Assembly (NCBI RefSeq): GCF_002911665.1
Contig: NZ_MTBP01000002.1
Location: 1-64,000, forward strand
Length of the DNA stretch: 64,000 nucleotides
Reading direction: 5' to 3'
Source: Actinomadura rubteroloni
Lineage (GTDB): Bacteria; Actinomycetota; Actinomycetes; Streptosporangiales; Streptosporangiaceae
Each line of letters opens with the position of its first letter. The stretch's first letter is position 1. Under the pieces are notes generated by a model. That model saw only the letters and a program-made list of their open reading frames with translations, was not told where the DNA came from and made no database searches. This document shows positions 37,401-46,499 of the stretch, one piece after another. Position numbers and translations under genes: made by a program.

Positions 37401-40400
37401 GTCGTCGGCGCGGCCCGCCGCCGGGGTGCCGAGCGGGACGTCGGTGCCCGCGCCGAGCCGGGTCAGCAGCGCCGCGACCCCGGCCTGGACGGTCATGAAC
37501 AGGCTGGCGCGCGCGTCGCGGGCGAGGGCGGCGAGCGTCCGGTGCAGGTCGGCGCCGAGCGCGAACGCCACGACGCCGCCGCGTCCGGTGCCGGCGGCGG
37601 GGCGGGGCCGGTCGGCGGGCAGGTCCAGTTCGGCGGGCAGGCCGCGCAGCGCGTCGCGCCAGTGGGCGAGTTGGCGGCCCGCGATCGCGTCCGGGTCGTC
37701 CTCGGCGCCGAGGAGGTCGCGCTGCCAGAGCGTGTAGTCGGCGTACTGGACGGGCAGCGGCGCCCAGTCCGGGACGCGTCCGGCGCGGCGGGCGGCGTAC
37801 GCGGCGGCGAGGTCGCCGACGAGCCGGCCCGCCGACCACTCGTCGCCCGCGACGTGGTGCAGGACGAGCAGCAGCTCGTGCTCGTCCGGCCCGGCCGCGT
37901 GCAGTGCGGCGCGCAACGGCGGCTCGGCGGCGAGGTCGAAGACGTGCCGCGCCGCGGCGGTCAGGTCGTCCCCGGTCGCGGCCCGGTGCAGGACGGGCGG
38001 CGCGGCGGGCGCGATCTCCTGGCGCGGTTCGCCGTCGTCGGCGGGGAAGCGGGTGCGCAGGATCTCGTGCCGGGCCGTGAGGTCGCCGAGCGCGGCGGTC
38101 AGCGCGGCCGGGTCGAGCGGGCCGGTGAGGCGCAGCGCGATCGGGACGTTGTAGGCGGCGCTCTCGCCCGTCCGGTGCAGGAACCACAGGCCGCGCTGCA
38201 CGGGCGACAGCGGGATGCGCGCCGGGCGCGGCAGCGGGACGAGCGGCGGCCGGTCGGCTCCGGCGCCGAGCGCGGCGGCGATCCCGGCGACGGTCGGAGT
38301 CTCGAAGATCGCGCGGATGCCCAGTTCGGCGCCCAGCACGGCGCGGACGCGGGCGGTGAGGCGCGCGGCGAGCAGCGAGTCCCCGCCGAGGTCGAAGAAC
38401 CCGTCGTCCACGCCGACCGACGGGACGCCGAGCACCTCGGCGAACAGCGCGCACAGCGCGGCCTCGCGGGCGCTCGCCGGCGCCGTGCCCGCTCCGGCGA
38501 GCAGCGGGACGGGCAGCGCGGCCCGGTCCAGCTTGCCGTTCACGGTCAGCGGCAGCGCGCCGAGCCCGACGACGGCGGCCGGGACCATGTGCGCGGGCAG
38601 CCGTCCGGCCAGGTGGGCGCGCAGGTCGGCGCGGACGCCGCGCCCGCCGCCGGTCACCGCGTAGCCGACGAGCCGCCGGTCGCCCGGCCGGTCCTCGCGG
38701 ACGACGACCGCCGCCTGCGCGACGTCCGGATGGTCGAGCAGCGCGGTCTCGATCTCGGCGGGCTCGATGCGGAACCCCCGGACCTTCACCTGGTCGTCGG
38801 CGCGGCCGAGGAACTCCAGCGTGCCGTCCGGCAGCGCGCGGGCGAGGTCGCCGGTGCGGTACATGCGGGCGCCGGGCGGGCCGAAGGGGTCGGCGACGAA
38901 CCGTCCGGCGGTGAGGCCGGGCCGGCGCAGGTAGCCGTGGGCGAGGCCCGCGCCGCCGACGTACATCTCGGCGGCGCGTCCGGGCGCGACGGGACGCAGC
39001 GCGTCGTCCAGCAGGTGGACGCGCAGGTCCGGGATCGGGCCGCCGATCGGGCTGCCCGCGCGGTCGGCCGGGCCGAGCGCGCGGTGGGTCACGTGGACGG
39101 TCGTCTCGGTGATCCCGTACATGTTCACCAGGCGCGGCGCCTCGGTGCCGTGCTTCGCGTACCACGGGGCGAGCCGTCCGGGGTCGAGCGCCTCGCCGCC
39201 GAAGATCACGTGGCGCAGCGCCGGTCCGGCGCCGGGGTCGGCCGCGACGAGCTGGTAGAACGCCGACGGCGTCTGGTTCAGGACGGTCACGCCCTCGGCG
39301 GCGAGCAGCCCGGCGAACGCCTCCGGGGAGCGGGCGACGTCCTGCGCGACGATCACCAGCCGTCCGCCGTGCAGCAGCGCGCCCCACAGCTCCCAGACGG
39401 AGAAGTCGAACGCGTAGGAGTGGAAGAGGGTCCAGACGTCGTCCGCGCCGAAGCCGAACCAGTGCCGCGTGGCCGTGAACAGCCGGACGACGTTGCGGTG
39501 CGGCACGACGACGCCCTTCGGCGCGCCGGTCGACCCGGACGTGTAGATCACGTAGGCGGGCAGGTCCGGGTGCAGCGCGCGGTCGAGCGGGACGGCCGGG
39601 TACCGCGCGGCCTCGGCGAGCGTGTCCGGCGTGACGGTTGCGACGGGGCGGGCGTCCGCCAGCGTCGCGGCCACGCGCGCCGCCGGGTACGCCGGGTCGA
39701 TCGGCACGTACGCCGCGCCGGTCTTCAGCACCGCCAGCACCGCGACGACGAGGTCGGCCGAGCGGGGCAGCGCGAGCGCGACGAACGCGCCGGGACGGGC
39801 GCCGCGCTCGGCGAGCAGCCCGGCGAGCCGGTCGGCGGCGGCGTCCAGCTCGGCGTAGGTGAGGTGGGCCGCGCCGTCGCTGACCGCGACCGCTTCGGGC
39901 GTCTTCGCGGCGCGCTCCTCGAACAGCCCGACGAGCGTCGCGTCGTCGGGCGGCGCGGCGACGGCCGCCGGGCGCGGCAAGGTCCGGACGGTGTCCAGCC
40001 GCCCGACCGGCAGGTCCGGCCCACCGGCCGCGAACGCGGCGAGCAGCCCGGTCAGCCCGGCGGCGTGCCCGTCCAGATCGGCTGCGGAGTAGAGGTCGGG
40101 GTTGGCGTCGACCTCCAGCGGCAGCGCGCCGTCGCGCGGCCCGGCGCCGTGGACGGTGACGGTCAGGTCGTCCACCGGCCCCGCCGACAGGTAGTGCGTC
40201 GTCGCGGGCACGCCGCCGAACCGCAGCTCGGGCGTGAACGGCTTGACGTTGACGAGCGGGCCGGTGAGCCGCCGTCCCTCGCCGAGCAGCCGCAGGTCGC
40301 GGCGCAGGTCCTCGGACCGGTACCGCCCGTGCCGGCGGGCCTCGCGCAGCCGCGCGGCGACCTGCCCGACCAGTTCCCCGGCCGTCGTGGCGGGCCGCAG

Positions 40401-41282
40401 GTCGAGGCGCAGCGGGACGACGTTGGTCACCATCGACGGGACCCGCGCCGCCGCCGTGCCGAGCCGTCCCATCAGCGGCAGTCCGAGGACGACCGTGCGC
40501 GCTCCCGTCCGGCGGTGCGCGTAGGCGGCGACCCCGGCGATCACGGCCTCCGGCCAGGTGGCCCCCGCCGCCCCGGCGAGCGCGTGCGGGACCGTCAGGG
40601 TGCCCGTCCGGCGCAGGAAGCCCGGCGCGGGGCGCGGCACGCCGGTCGTGAACGCGGCGATCTCGGGGGCGTCGGCGAGCAGGCCCGTCCAGTACGCCCG
40701 GTCGGCCGCGCGCCGCTCCGAGCGCCGGTAGGCGGCCTCCTCGGCGACGACGTCGCGCAGCGGCAGGAACCGGCCGCCCGGGTAGGCGCGGTCCTGCGCG
40801 AGCGCGGTGTAAAGCTCGGCGACACGCCGCGCGACCTGCGAGAACCCGTAGCCGTCCAGCACGATGTGGTGGCACCGCTGGTACCAGAGCGCGCAGCCAG
40901 GACCGACCGTGATCAGCGCCTGGGTGAACAGCGGCCCGGTCTCGGGCGCGACGGCGCGGGCCAGGTCGGCGCGCATCCAGCGCAGCGCGGCGGCGCGCGG
41001 GTCGGCCTCGGCGGCGACGTCGGGCCGGTGCAGCGGCCAGTCGCCGGGCGCGACGAGCTGCCAGGGGTGCGCGTCGTCCCCGCCGAACCGGACGTTCAGC
41101 GCGTCGGTCTCGGCGAGGGTCGCGCGCAGCGCCCGCTCGAACAGGCCCGCGTCGACGGCGCCGTGGATCTCGACGTACTCGGCGGTGTTGTGGGCGGGGT
41201 TCGCGGGGTCCAGGCGCTGGGCGAACCAGATGCCCTCCTGCGCCCCGGTCAGCGCGAACGCGTCCGGCGGGAGGTCGCTCAT
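34404..41282 (-). CDS. dimodular siderophore NRPS, C-A(Thr)-PCP-C-A-PCP-TE (EntF-like)
   Basis: 2292 aa. C1 (1-430, HHIVLDGYG ~139), A1 (450-930, [12 protein letters not shown] ~581), PCP1 ([11 protein letters not shown] ~966), C2 (1030-1470, HHVAGDEWS ~1144), A2 (1500-1950, [12 protein letters not shown] ~1606), PCP2 ([11 protein letters not shown] ~1984), TE (2040-2292, GWSFGG ~2112). The A1 pocket read by aligning to GrsA is D-F-W-N-I-G-M-V-H, a threonine code. A2 reads about D-A-W-G-L-I-A-V-N, which I cannot assign. C1 resembles EntF's acceptor for carrier-bound DHB; neither C is a cyclisation domain and there is no epimerase. It overlaps the GNAT gene upstream (ATGA) and the MFS gene downstream (GTGA). 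Confidence 0.95.
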   Translation of the reverse strand: MSDLPPDAFALTGAQEGIWFAQRLDPANPAHNTAEYVEIHGAVDAGLFERALRATLAETDALNVRFGGDDAHPWQLVAPGDWPLHRPDVAAEADPRAAALRWMRADLARAVAPETGPLFTQALITVGPGCALWYQRCHHIVLDGYGFSQVARRVAELYTALAQDRAYPGGRFLPLRDVVAEEAAYRRSERRAADRAYWTGLLADAPEIAAFTTGVPRPAPGFLRRTGTLTVPHALAGAAGATWPEAVIAGVAAYAHRRTGARTVVLGLPLMGRLGTAAARVPSMVTNVVPLRLDLRPATTAGELVGQVAARLREARRHGRYRSEDLRRDLRLLGEGRRLTGPLVNVKPFTPELRFGGVPATTHYLSAGPVDDLTVTVHGAGPRDGALPLEVDANPDLYSAADLDGHAAGLTGLLAAFAAGGPDLPVGRLDTVRTLPRPAAVAAPPDDATLVGLFEERAAKTPEAVAVSDGAAHLTYAELDAAADRLAGLLAERGARPGAFVALALPRSADLVVAVLAVLKTGAAYVPIDPAYPAARVAATLADARPVATVTPDTLAEAARYPAVPLDRALHPDLPAYVIYTSGSTGAPKGVVVPHRNVVRLFTATRHWFGFGADDVWTLFHSYAFDFSVWELWGALLHGGRLVIVAQDVARSPEAFAGLLAAEGVTVLNQTPSAFYQLVAADPGAGPALRHVIFGGEALDPGRLAPWYAKHGTEAPRLVNMYGITETTVHVTHRALGPADRAGSPIGGPIPDLRVHLLDDALRPVAPGRAAEMYVGGAGLAHGYLRRPGLTAGRFVADPFGPPGARMYRTGDLARALPDGTLEFLGRADDQVKVRGFRIEPAEIETALLDHPDVAQAAVVVREDRPGDRRLVGYAVTGGGRGVRADLRAHLAGRLPAHMVPAAVVGLGALPLTVNGKLDRAALPVPLLAGAGTAPASAREAALCALFAEVLGVPSVGVDDGFFDLGGDSLLAARLTARVRAVLGAELGIRAIFETPTVAGIAAALGAGADRPPLVPLPRPARIPLSPVQRGLWFLHRTGESAAYNVPIALRLTGPLDPAALTAALGDLTARHEILRTRFPADDGEPRQEIAPAAPPVLHRAATGDDLTAAARHVFDLAAEPPLRAALHAAGPDEHELLLVLHHVAGDEWSAGRLVGDLAAAYAARRAGRVPDWAPLPVQYADYTLWQRDLLGAEDDPDAIAGRQLAHWRDALRGLPAELDLPADRPRPAAGTGRGGVVAFALGADLHRTLAALARDARASLFMTVQAGVAALLTRLGAGTDVPLGTPAAGRADDALDALVGCFVNALVLRTDTSGNPAFRDLLDRVRAADLAAFEHQDVPFDRVVEALAPPRALTRHPLFQVMVTYAADPPASPDLPGLTASVRMVATGGAKFDLAFRFTERPGGAGIDGAVEYSADLFDHATVEALAGRLVRLLGQAAADPGRRIGDLDVLSADERRTILTAWNATGHDRRAATLPALFEDQVRRSPDAVALVFAGEEFTYAELNARANRLAHRLLGAGTGPEDLVGVRMPRTPDMVVAVLGVLKAGAAYLPLDPSYPAERLAAMTEDARPAHVVTPADFTGLEEFPATDPPGPPSVDHAAYVIYTSGSTGRPKGVVVTHAGIADLVETQETRLGAGPDARVLHFASLSFDAALWQLCIPLLSGGTLVLCPDDLRVPGAPLAEYAARHGVNLLGLPPSLLAMFPADVDLPDGATLAIGAEKVPPELVARWGRRHRVVNAYGPTEATVNATLWDCDPDDTGPVPIGRPDPGTRAYVLDDALRPVPPGVTGELYLAGAGLARGYLNRPGVTAERFVANPFGPPGSRLYRTGDLARWSAGGVLRFAGRADDQVKIRGFRIEPGEVQSALAELPGVAAAAVVVREDRPGDPRLVGYVTGTPAGDPRRALAAVLPAHLVPSAVVVLDALPLGPNGKLDRRALPAPGPAATAGRGPRTRQEEMLCALFAEVLDLERVGIDDSFFDLGGHSLLAARLIGRVQAEFGVRLSVGQIFAAPTVAELAGRLESGGDDEALEIILPFRTSGDGVPLFCFHPAGGIAWCFSGLLKHVRDVPLYGVQARNLARRTRPADSLEEMTAEYVAAMREVVPHGPYALLGWSFGGVIAHHVAVALRAQGEEVAVLAMLDSYPSGVWDVLPSEEDALRALLYMVGHDMTGEDGPLDRDRVMAILRAEGSALANLREFTPAAMIDNFATSARLEKDAAFGRFDGDLLFFTAALNPAELGKGTASPTCDLWRPYIGGTIADHSIACEHKDMTQPGPIAEIGAVVDAALRGTVA

Positions 41283-41908
41283 GCGGGCAGCACCGGGACG
41301 TCGGCCTCGGTCCGCGCGGCGATGAACAGCGCGGCGCGCTTGTGCGGCAGGTCGACCTCGCCGAGGAACCGCAGGCCGAGCTTCTCGTCGGTGCGCCGCG
41401 CGGCGGTGTTGGACGCGTCCGGCTCCGACACGATCCGGGTGCAGGCGGGCTCGGCGGCGAAGATCCCGTCGATGAACGCGCCGAACAGCCGGACGCCGAT
41501 GCCCCGCCCGACGGCCTCGGTCTCGCCGATCGCGAGGTGGAACCCGACGTCGTGCGGACGGGACGGGTACACGCGGCCGACCACGTCGCGCGCGGCCCGG
41601 TACAGCTCGACGTAGGCGATCGGACGTCCGTCGAGCGACACGATGAACGGCCGCGCGTAGTCCCCGGCGAGGTGTCCCGCGATCTCCTCGGCCCAGCGCT
41701 CGCGCGGCCATGCCTGGTCGTAGTGCGCCGCGACGTGCGGCAGGTTCATCCAGCGGTGGACGAGGTCGAGGTCGGCGCCGTCCGGCCGGGCGACGTGCGC
41801 GGCGAACGGCGGTGCCAGCTCCGGGACGGGCGGCGGCCCGGCGGCGAGGACCTCCGGGGCGAGTCCGGCCGCCAGCCGCCTGGTGTAGGTGCCGGGATCG
41901 CTGCTCAC
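41279..41908 (-). CDS. GNAT N-acyltransferase for siderophore hydroxamate (IucB/RhbD-like)
   Basis: 209 aa. It belongs to the siderophore-biosynthesis GNAT family: [21 protein letters not shown] (~62), [20 protein letters not shown], and [26 protein letters not shown] with the acetyl-CoA loop. Relatives acylate N-hydroxylated Lys or Orn. With the ornithine monooxygenase, N5-acetyl-N5-hydroxyornithine is the simplest prediction; another acyl donor is possible. GTG 41908 has GGAGG 4 nt upstream. It is first gene of the five-gene operon, 22 bp from an iron box. Confidence 0.87.
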   Translation of the reverse strand: MSSDPGTYTRRLAAGLAPEVLAAGPPPVPELAPPFAAHVARPDGADLDLVHRWMNLPHVAAHYDQAWPRERWAEEIAGHLAGDYARPFIVSLDGRPIAYVELYRAARDVVGRVYPSRPHDVGFHLAIGETEAVGRGIGVRLFGAFIDGIFAAEPACTRIVSEPDASNTAARRTDEKLGLRFLGEVDLPHKRAALFIAARTEADVPVLPA

Positions 41909-41930
41909 GTCGCCTCCACGGGAGATCAAG

Positions 41931-41949
41931 TTAGGTAAGGCTTAGCTAA
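41931..41949 (-). promoter_or_regulatory. iron box for gnat-NRPS operon
   Basis: TTAGGTAAGGCTTAGCTAA: 16 of 19 match the IdeR/DmdR consensus. It lies 22 bp upstream of the GNAT start, so the whole biosynthesis-export operon should be repressed by iron. Confidence 0.9.
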
Positions 41950-42046
41950 GTTGAACGTGCACAGCTAAGCACCGGCCGCGCGGCGCGGTCAACGCACGAC
42001 CGCCGCGACCGCCCGAAGAGCGATCTAGGCCACAGAAGGTGACAAA

Positions 42047-42065
42047 TAAGGTGAGCCTAACCTAA
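42047..42065 (+). promoter_or_regulatory. iron box for siderophore-binding lipoprotein gene
   Basis: TAAGGTGAGCCTAACCTAA: 16 of 19 match the consensus. It contains a -10-like TAACCT near 42058, placing a start near 42070 and leaving a ~40-nt leader with its own GGAG. It is separate from the 41931 box by 97 bp, so each divergent gene has its own operator. Confidence 0.9.
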
Positions 42066-42110
42066 TGTTTGCCGCCGAACGGAGCCCCACCCCCGCGTCT
42101 GGAGACACCC

Positions 42111-43070
42111 ATGCCCCTCACCGTCCGGCACCGCGCGACCGGTCTCGTCGCCGGCCTTCTCGCCCTCACGCTGGGCCTCACCGCCTGCGGCGGCGGCGAC
42201 TCCGACGCGGGATCCGGCGGCGCCACGCGCGACGTCGTGGACGCGACCGGCGCGACCGTCGAGGTCCCCGCGCGTCCGCAGCGCGTCGTGGCGCTCACCG
42301 AGACCGACCTGGACTCGGCGCTCGCGCTCGGCGTGCAGCCGGTCGGCGTCACCAACGGGCGGTTCGCCAAGGACGTCCCCGGCTACCTGAAGTCCAAGCT
42401 CACCGGCCGGTACACGGTGGTCGGGGACCTCGGCACGCCCGTCCTGGAGAAGGTGGCCGAGGCCCGGCCCGACCTGATCCTCGCCGGGTTCATCCCGGAC
42501 GAGAAGGTCATCGCGCAGCTCAAGAAGATCACCCCGGCGACCGTGCTGACCACGAAGATGGCCGAGGACTGGAAGGCGACGTTCACCCGCACCGCCGACA
42601 TCCTCGGCAAGCAGGCGGAGGGCAAGAGCGTCCTCGCCGCCTATGACAAGCACGTCGCGGACGTGAAGGGCGGGCTCGGCGGCAACGCGGGAGCGTCGAT
42701 CAGCATCGTCCGGTGGAACGCGACAGGGCCGAGCTACATGCTGAAGGACGCCTTCTCCAGCCTGGTCGTCCGCGACCTCGGCTTCGAGCGTCCGAAGGGC
42801 CAGCTCACCCCGGCCGGGTTCTCGCCGAGCGACGCGCTCAGCCTGGAGAACCTCAAGATCCTGGACGGCGACTGGATGTTCCTCGGCACGCTCAACCCCG
42901 ACGCCGCCGCCGCGCTGAAGGACGCCGCGAAGATCCCGGCGTTCAAGGACCTGCCGGTCGTCCGGGCCGGGCACGTCGTCAACGTGGACGGCGCGATCTG
43001 GACCTCGCGCGGCGGGCCGGCCGCCGCGTCCACGGTGCTGGACGACATCGCGAAGGCCCTCGCCAAGTAG
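42111..43070 (+). CDS. ferric-siderophore substrate-binding lipoprotein (FepB/FecB-like)
   Basis: 319 aa. Signal peptide with lipobox LGLTAC (Cys ~25) followed by a Gly/Ser/Asp linker. Mature periplasmic-binding fold: RDVVDATGATVEVPARPQRVV, LVVRDLGFERP and VVNVDGAIW, typical of class III iron-siderophore binding proteins. ATG 42111 with GGAG. It probably delivers the ferric siderophore to the permease encoded 17 kb away at 24860. It is divergent from the biosynthesis operon and iron-regulated. Confidence 0.93.
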   Translation: MPLTVRHRATGLVAGLLALTLGLTACGGGDSDAGSGGATRDVVDATGATVEVPARPQRVVALTETDLDSALALGVQPVGVTNGRFAKDVPGYLKSKLTGRYTVVGDLGTPVLEKVAEARPDLILAGFIPDEKVIAQLKKITPATVLTTKMAEDWKATFTRTADILGKQAEGKSVLAAYDKHVADVKGGLGGNAGASISIVRWNATGPSYMLKDAFSSLVVRDLGFERPKGQLTPAGFSPSDALSLENLKILDGDWMFLGTLNPDAAAALKDAAKIPAFKDLPVVRAGHVVNVDGAIWTSRGGPAAASTVLDDIAKALAK

Positions 43071-43075
43071 ACGCG

Positions 43076-43113
43076 AAAGGCCCCGGCGACGTCCTGGCCG
43101 CCGGGGCCTTTTC
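43076..43113. terminator. rho-independent terminator, bidirectional
   Basis: AAAGGCCCCGGCG (43076-43088) pairs with CGCCGGGGCCTTT, loop ~10 nt, followed by TTTT on the plus strand and by a T-run on the minus strand too. It lies between the stops of the binding-protein gene and the convergent secreted-protein gene and can serve both. Confidence 0.9.
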
Positions 43114-43120
43114 TCTTGCG

Positions 43121-43756
43121 TCAGGAACCGAACGGCTGCGGTTCACCCCGGGTGCCCGCGCCGCCGCCCCACTGCAGGACCTCCCACCGCAGACCCTGGA
43201 GGTGGCCTTCGCCGGTCCCGGCCTCGTACTTGCTGGCGGGCTTCTCGCCGTCCAGCAGGTAGCGGAAGGTGTAGGTGTCGAGGTCGAGCATGACCCCGTT
43301 GTGCGAGGGGGCGCCCGGCCCCCGGTCGCCGACGAAGCCGGTGACGCTGCGCCCGTTGTAGGACACGCGGACCTTGGTGTTCATCGGCCAGCTCGGACTG
43401 GCGAACAGGCCCTTCTGCATCGACTTCCCGCTGGCGGGAGCGCCGGTGTCGCCGTTGACGCCCGACCCGTCGTCCCAGAAGTAGGACGCGGTCGTCCGGC
43501 CGCTGAGCAGGGCCTTCGGTCCGCGTCCGCGCTTCTTGGCGGACGGCTTGGGCGACGGCTTGGCGGTGTCGGCGGAGGCCGCGCTCGGCACGCGCGCCCG
43601 GTCCCGGGCCAGCTCCTGCGCCGCGACCGGTGCGCCCGCGGTCTCCTTGGGGGCCCGGTCGTCGCCGCTCGCGACGGCCACGCCGGCGACCAGCATCCCG
43701 GCGAGCGCGGAGCCGGTGACCCCGGCCAGGAGGGCGTTCGTCGCACGCTTCTGCAT
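43121..43756 (-). CDS. secreted protein with RlpA-like double-psi beta-barrel domain
   Basis: 211 aa. Signal peptide (residues 1-31, MQKRATNALLAGVTGSALAG then a hydrophobic stretch ending AVASG), a Pro/Lys-rich linker (32-80), then ~110 residues with TTASYFWDDG, MNTKVRVSYNGRSVTGFVGDRGP and HNGVMLDLDTYTFRYL. This pattern (G-x-V-R-V, V-x-D-R-G-P, D-L-D) is that of RlpA/expansin-like double-psi barrels acting on or binding cell wall. The catalytic Asp is present but activity is unproven. AAGGA precedes the ATG. Confidence 0.65.
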   Translation of the reverse strand: MQKRATNALLAGVTGSALAGMLVAGVAVASGDDRAPKETAGAPVAAQELARDRARVPSAASADTAKPSPKPSAKKRGRGPKALLSGRTTASYFWDDGSGVNGDTGAPASGKSMQKGLFASPSWPMNTKVRVSYNGRSVTGFVGDRGPGAPSHNGVMLDLDTYTFRYLLDGEKPASKYEAGTGEGHLQGLRWEVLQWGGGAGTRGEPQPFGS

Positions 43757-44322
43757 GAGAATCCTTCGTTCGGCGGACAGAGCTGCCGTCCCTGCGCCGC
43801 TGTCGCGCGCGTCGGGAACGGCGCGCCGGGCATGGCCCGGCGCTGGCGCCGCGAAATGAGCCCGTGGGATTCCGCCGTCATGCGCCCGTGTTTGCGGGCA
43901 GCACGGGATGCGCCCGGGCCCCGGCCGAAAAAGGGCAGGGCGGAACGGGCGTGCGGCGGAAACGGGAAGGATCGCCGACCGGGCGCGCCTCAGCTCGGCG
44001 CGGCTCCGGTGCGACCGCTGCATGGCCGGTCGCGGTTCGGCTGGGGAGGACCCGCCTGGAGGGCGGGACACGACGCCGGAAGGTTCGACCAGGTCAAGAG
44101 GCTCTTGACCCTGATCTGACGATGAGTATAGGCAGAATTGTCACGTTCCACCCAGATCGCCATTTTTTTGACCTAGGCGTAGGTAGATCTTTTTCTCGGC
44201 GGCCCGCCGCGCCGGACCGGCGCGGGGCGGCGGAGAACGCGAAAGCCCCTAGGAGAAAGGGGGTCGCGCGGACGAGCCCTGCGCGCCCCCGAGGCGGGCA
44301 GGGCCGGACGAGACGTCGGGGC
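43757..44322. other. gene-free stretch with AT-rich segment and palindrome
   Basis: 566 bp without a supportable gene. Upstream sequence of the secreted-protein gene occupies the left part. A distinctly AT-richer island (about 44100-44200, with T7 and T5 runs) and a perfect palindrome at 44092-44110 lie in the middle. I see no known riboswitch fold. Confidence 0.5.
44092..44110. promoter_or_regulatory. 19-bp perfect palindrome, possible operator
   Basis: GGTCAAGAG-G-CTCTTGACC, 9-bp arms with one central base. Its right arm ends in TTGACC, which with TATAGG at 44127-44132 (16-bp spacer) forms a plausible plus-strand sigma-70 promoter. A regulator bound here would cover the -35. No gene is evident downstream on the plus strand. 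Confidence 0.5.
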
Positions 44323-44643
44323 TCAGCGCTGGACGAACAGCTCCGGCACCGGCGGCGGCACGGTGCCGTCGGCACGGCGCTGCTGCGGGAGCGGCTGGGG
44401 AAGCTGCTGGGGAAGCGGGGTGGGGCCGGTCTGGACGGAGCGGGGCTCGCCGAGAAGGGCCATCAGCGCGCGGGCCGTGTCGGAGTCCATGCGCACGAGG
44501 ACGCTCGGGCGGCCGCCCGGGTCGACGAACGGGGAGATCGACGGCGCCGCCGGCACGTGCGGTAGCGCACGGCGCAGCTCTTCGCGGAGGTCGTGGGCGA
44601 GGCGCAGCGCCTGTCGGTCACTGTCGCTCAGATGTGCGGTCAT
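44323..44643 (-). CDS. hypothetical protein
   Basis: 106 aa, soluble. The N-terminal helical part (LSDSDRQALRLAHDLREEL) leads to a central SVLVRMDSDTARALMALLG and a Pro/Gln-rich tail (PLPQQLPQPLPQQ). No family recognised. The ATG start and codon use look genuine; the frame is not covered by a better candidate. It is isolated, with 566 bp downstream to the secreted-protein gene and 252 bp upstream to the MFS gene. Confidence 0.6.
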   Translation of the reverse strand: MTAHLSDSDRQALRLAHDLREELRRALPHVPAAPSISPFVDPGGRPSVLVRMDSDTARALMALLGEPRSVQTGPTPLPQQLPQPLPQQRRADGTVPPPVPELFVQR

Positions 44644-44895
44644 CGCGATCTCCGGGGGGCGTTCGCAGTGCGGGAGGTGCGTGGTCCGGGAGCAATCCTG
44701 CTAAAGATGGCGTGCAGGTGCAAGAGCCGATGCACGTGCATCTCACCTGATTTCCCGCAGATCTGGCCCCTCGGTCATCTCCTGGCAATCAGGACGATTC
44801 CTGCTCGTCAGCGCGTTGCCGCGCCCGGCGCGCGGGGCGGCGCCGCGACCGGCGTCCGCCCCGTCAAGGCCGCTACAGCGACATTCGCCACACTC

Positions 44896-46365
44896 TCAGG
44901 GGCGCCGACCGGCCACCGCGAGCACCGCCGAGGCCAGAACGACCACCCCGACGACGCGCAGTCCCGCCGACATCCCGTCCGTGAAAGCGCCCACGACCTG
45001 GTCGTGCAGGCCCGGCGCCGCGTGGGCGAGGGCCTCCCCCGCCGAGCGGGCGCGCTCCCCCGGCGGCAGCCCGGCGGCGAGCCGCGCCGCCAGGACCGTC
45101 CCGGCGACCGCGACGCCGAGCGCGCTCCCGATCTCGCGCGCCGCGCCGTTCAGCCCGGAGCCGAGGCCCGCGCGGCCGTGCGGCAGCGACGTCATCACCC
45201 CGACCGAGAGGGTCGGGAGGCACAGGCCCGTCCCGCAGGACAGGAGCAGCAGGAACGCCGCGTACCAGGGGTAGGGCGTGGCGGCGTCCGCGAACGACAG
45301 CAGGAGCAGGCCCGCGCCGACGCACGCCAGGCCCGCGGCGACGACCGTCCGCTCGCCCCAGCGCGCCGCCAGCGCCACCGACCGCCGCGACACGACGATC
45401 ATGCCGAGGATGAGCGGGACGATCGCGACACCGGTCTTCAGCGTGTCGTAGCCCTTGGCGTACTGGAGGTACTGCGCGTTGACGAAGAACAGCGCGAAGA
45501 GGCCGAAGAACACCGCCCCGACGCCGACGACCCCGCCGCGAAGCCGTGCCACGGCGAAGATCCGGGGGTCAAGCAGCGGGTGGGCGGCGCGCAGCGCGTG
45601 GACGGTGAACACCGCCAGCAGGACGGCCGCGCACGCGAACCCGCCGAGCACGACGCCCGACGACCAGCCGTGCCCGGGGCCTTCGATGATCCCGAACAGC
45701 AGCGCGAACAGGCCGAGGGTGAGCAGGGCGGCGCCGGTGACGTCCAGGTCCGCGTCGTGCCGTTCGCCGCGCGGGGCCGCCCACGCGACCGCCGCCGCGA
45801 GCAGCAGCGCCGCGGGCGCGCCGACGTAGAAGAGTCCCTGCCAGGGAAGCCAGCGCAGGATCGCGCCGCCGCCGACGTTGCCGACCGCCCCGGCGACGCC
45901 GGTCGCGGCCGTCCAGCCCGCGATGGCCTGCGGACGCCGCGCGGGCTCGGTGACCTGGAGAAGGAGGGACAGCGTCGCGGGCATGATCAGCGCCGCGCCG
46001 GCGCCGGTGACGAGCCGTCCGGCGAGCATGACCGTGACGCCGGGCGCGAGCGCGGAGACCAGGCAGCCGGCGGCGAAGGCGGCGAGGCCCGCGAGCAGGG
46101 CGCCCTTGCGTCCGCGCCGGTCCCCGATCGCGCCCGCCGGGATGAGCAGGCAGCCGAACACGAGGACGTAGGTGTCGACGATCCACAGGAGTTGCGAACC
46201 GGACGGGTGCAGATCGCTGCGGGCGAGGTCGGGGAGGGCGAGATTCGTCGCGGCGACCATCGCCACGACGAGAACCACGCACGCGGACATGAGCGTCGGC
46301 ATCAGCCGCGCGCGGCCCGGTCCCGGGACCGGCGGCGCGGATTTCCGGACGGCGTTCACCGTCAT
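44896..46365 (-). CDS. MFS drug-efflux transporter (DHA2, EmrB/QacA-like)
   Basis: 489 aa with ~14 hydrophobic helices. AATNLALPDLARSDL (~40), IPAGAIGDRRGRKGALLAG (~75, loop 2-3 motif) and the GLGSGLNGAAREIGSALGVAVAG motif C/H region (~420) place it in the DHA2 proton-antiporter family. AAGGAGA precedes ATG 46365. It is divergent from a LysR regulator across a 134-bp region holding TTGC/GCAA repeats, the usual arrangement for LysR control of a pump. Substrate unknown. Confidence 0.87.
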   Translation of the reverse strand: MTVNAVRKSAPPVPGPGRARLMPTLMSACVVLVVAMVAATNLALPDLARSDLHPSGSQLLWIVDTYVLVFGCLLIPAGAIGDRRGRKGALLAGLAAFAAGCLVSALAPGVTVMLAGRLVTGAGAALIMPATLSLLLQVTEPARRPQAIAGWTAATGVAGAVGNVGGGAILRWLPWQGLFYVGAPAALLLAAAVAWAAPRGERHDADLDVTGAALLTLGLFALLFGIIEGPGHGWSSGVVLGGFACAAVLLAVFTVHALRAAHPLLDPRIFAVARLRGGVVGVGAVFFGLFALFFVNAQYLQYAKGYDTLKTGVAIVPLILGMIVVSRRSVALAARWGERTVVAAGLACVGAGLLLLSFADAATPYPWYAAFLLLLSCGTGLCLPTLSVGVMTSLPHGRAGLGSGLNGAAREIGSALGVAVAGTVLAARLAAGLPPGERARSAGEALAHAAPGLHDQVVGAFTDGMSAGLRVVGVVVLASAVLAVAGRRP

Positions 46366-46458
46366 GGGGGCTCTCCTTCGAGAAAAGGAACAAGGAACGG
46401 AGGCGGGATCCCGGGAACGCGCGCGGCCTCCGCAACCGACCGTAGGCTCAACGGTGTC

Positions 46459-46481
46459 TTGCGTTCAAATGCAACTTTTGC
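46459..46481. promoter_or_regulatory. overlapping TTGC-GCAA palindromes, candidate LysR operator
   Basis: TTGC-N8-GCAA (46459-46474) overlaps GCAA-CTT-TTGC (46471-46481) just upstream of the LysR gene and 94 bp from the divergent MFS start. Spaced TTGC/GCAA half-sites fit LysR-type T-N11-A operators. Confidence 0.5.
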
Positions 46482-46499
46482 AGGCGAGGAGTGCACGGA

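Noticed and set aside
34482..41615. 2377-aa open frame on the plus strand opposite the NRPS
   Set aside because: Mirror of the high-GC NRPS gene; Arg/Gly/Val-rich sequence without domains, while the minus strand shows complete NRPS motifs.
43757..44100. Possible c-di-AMP (ydaO) riboswitch upstream of the secreted wall-type protein
   Set aside because: Genes for such proteins are often controlled this way in actinomycetes, but I could not find the conserved core elements in the upstream sequence.
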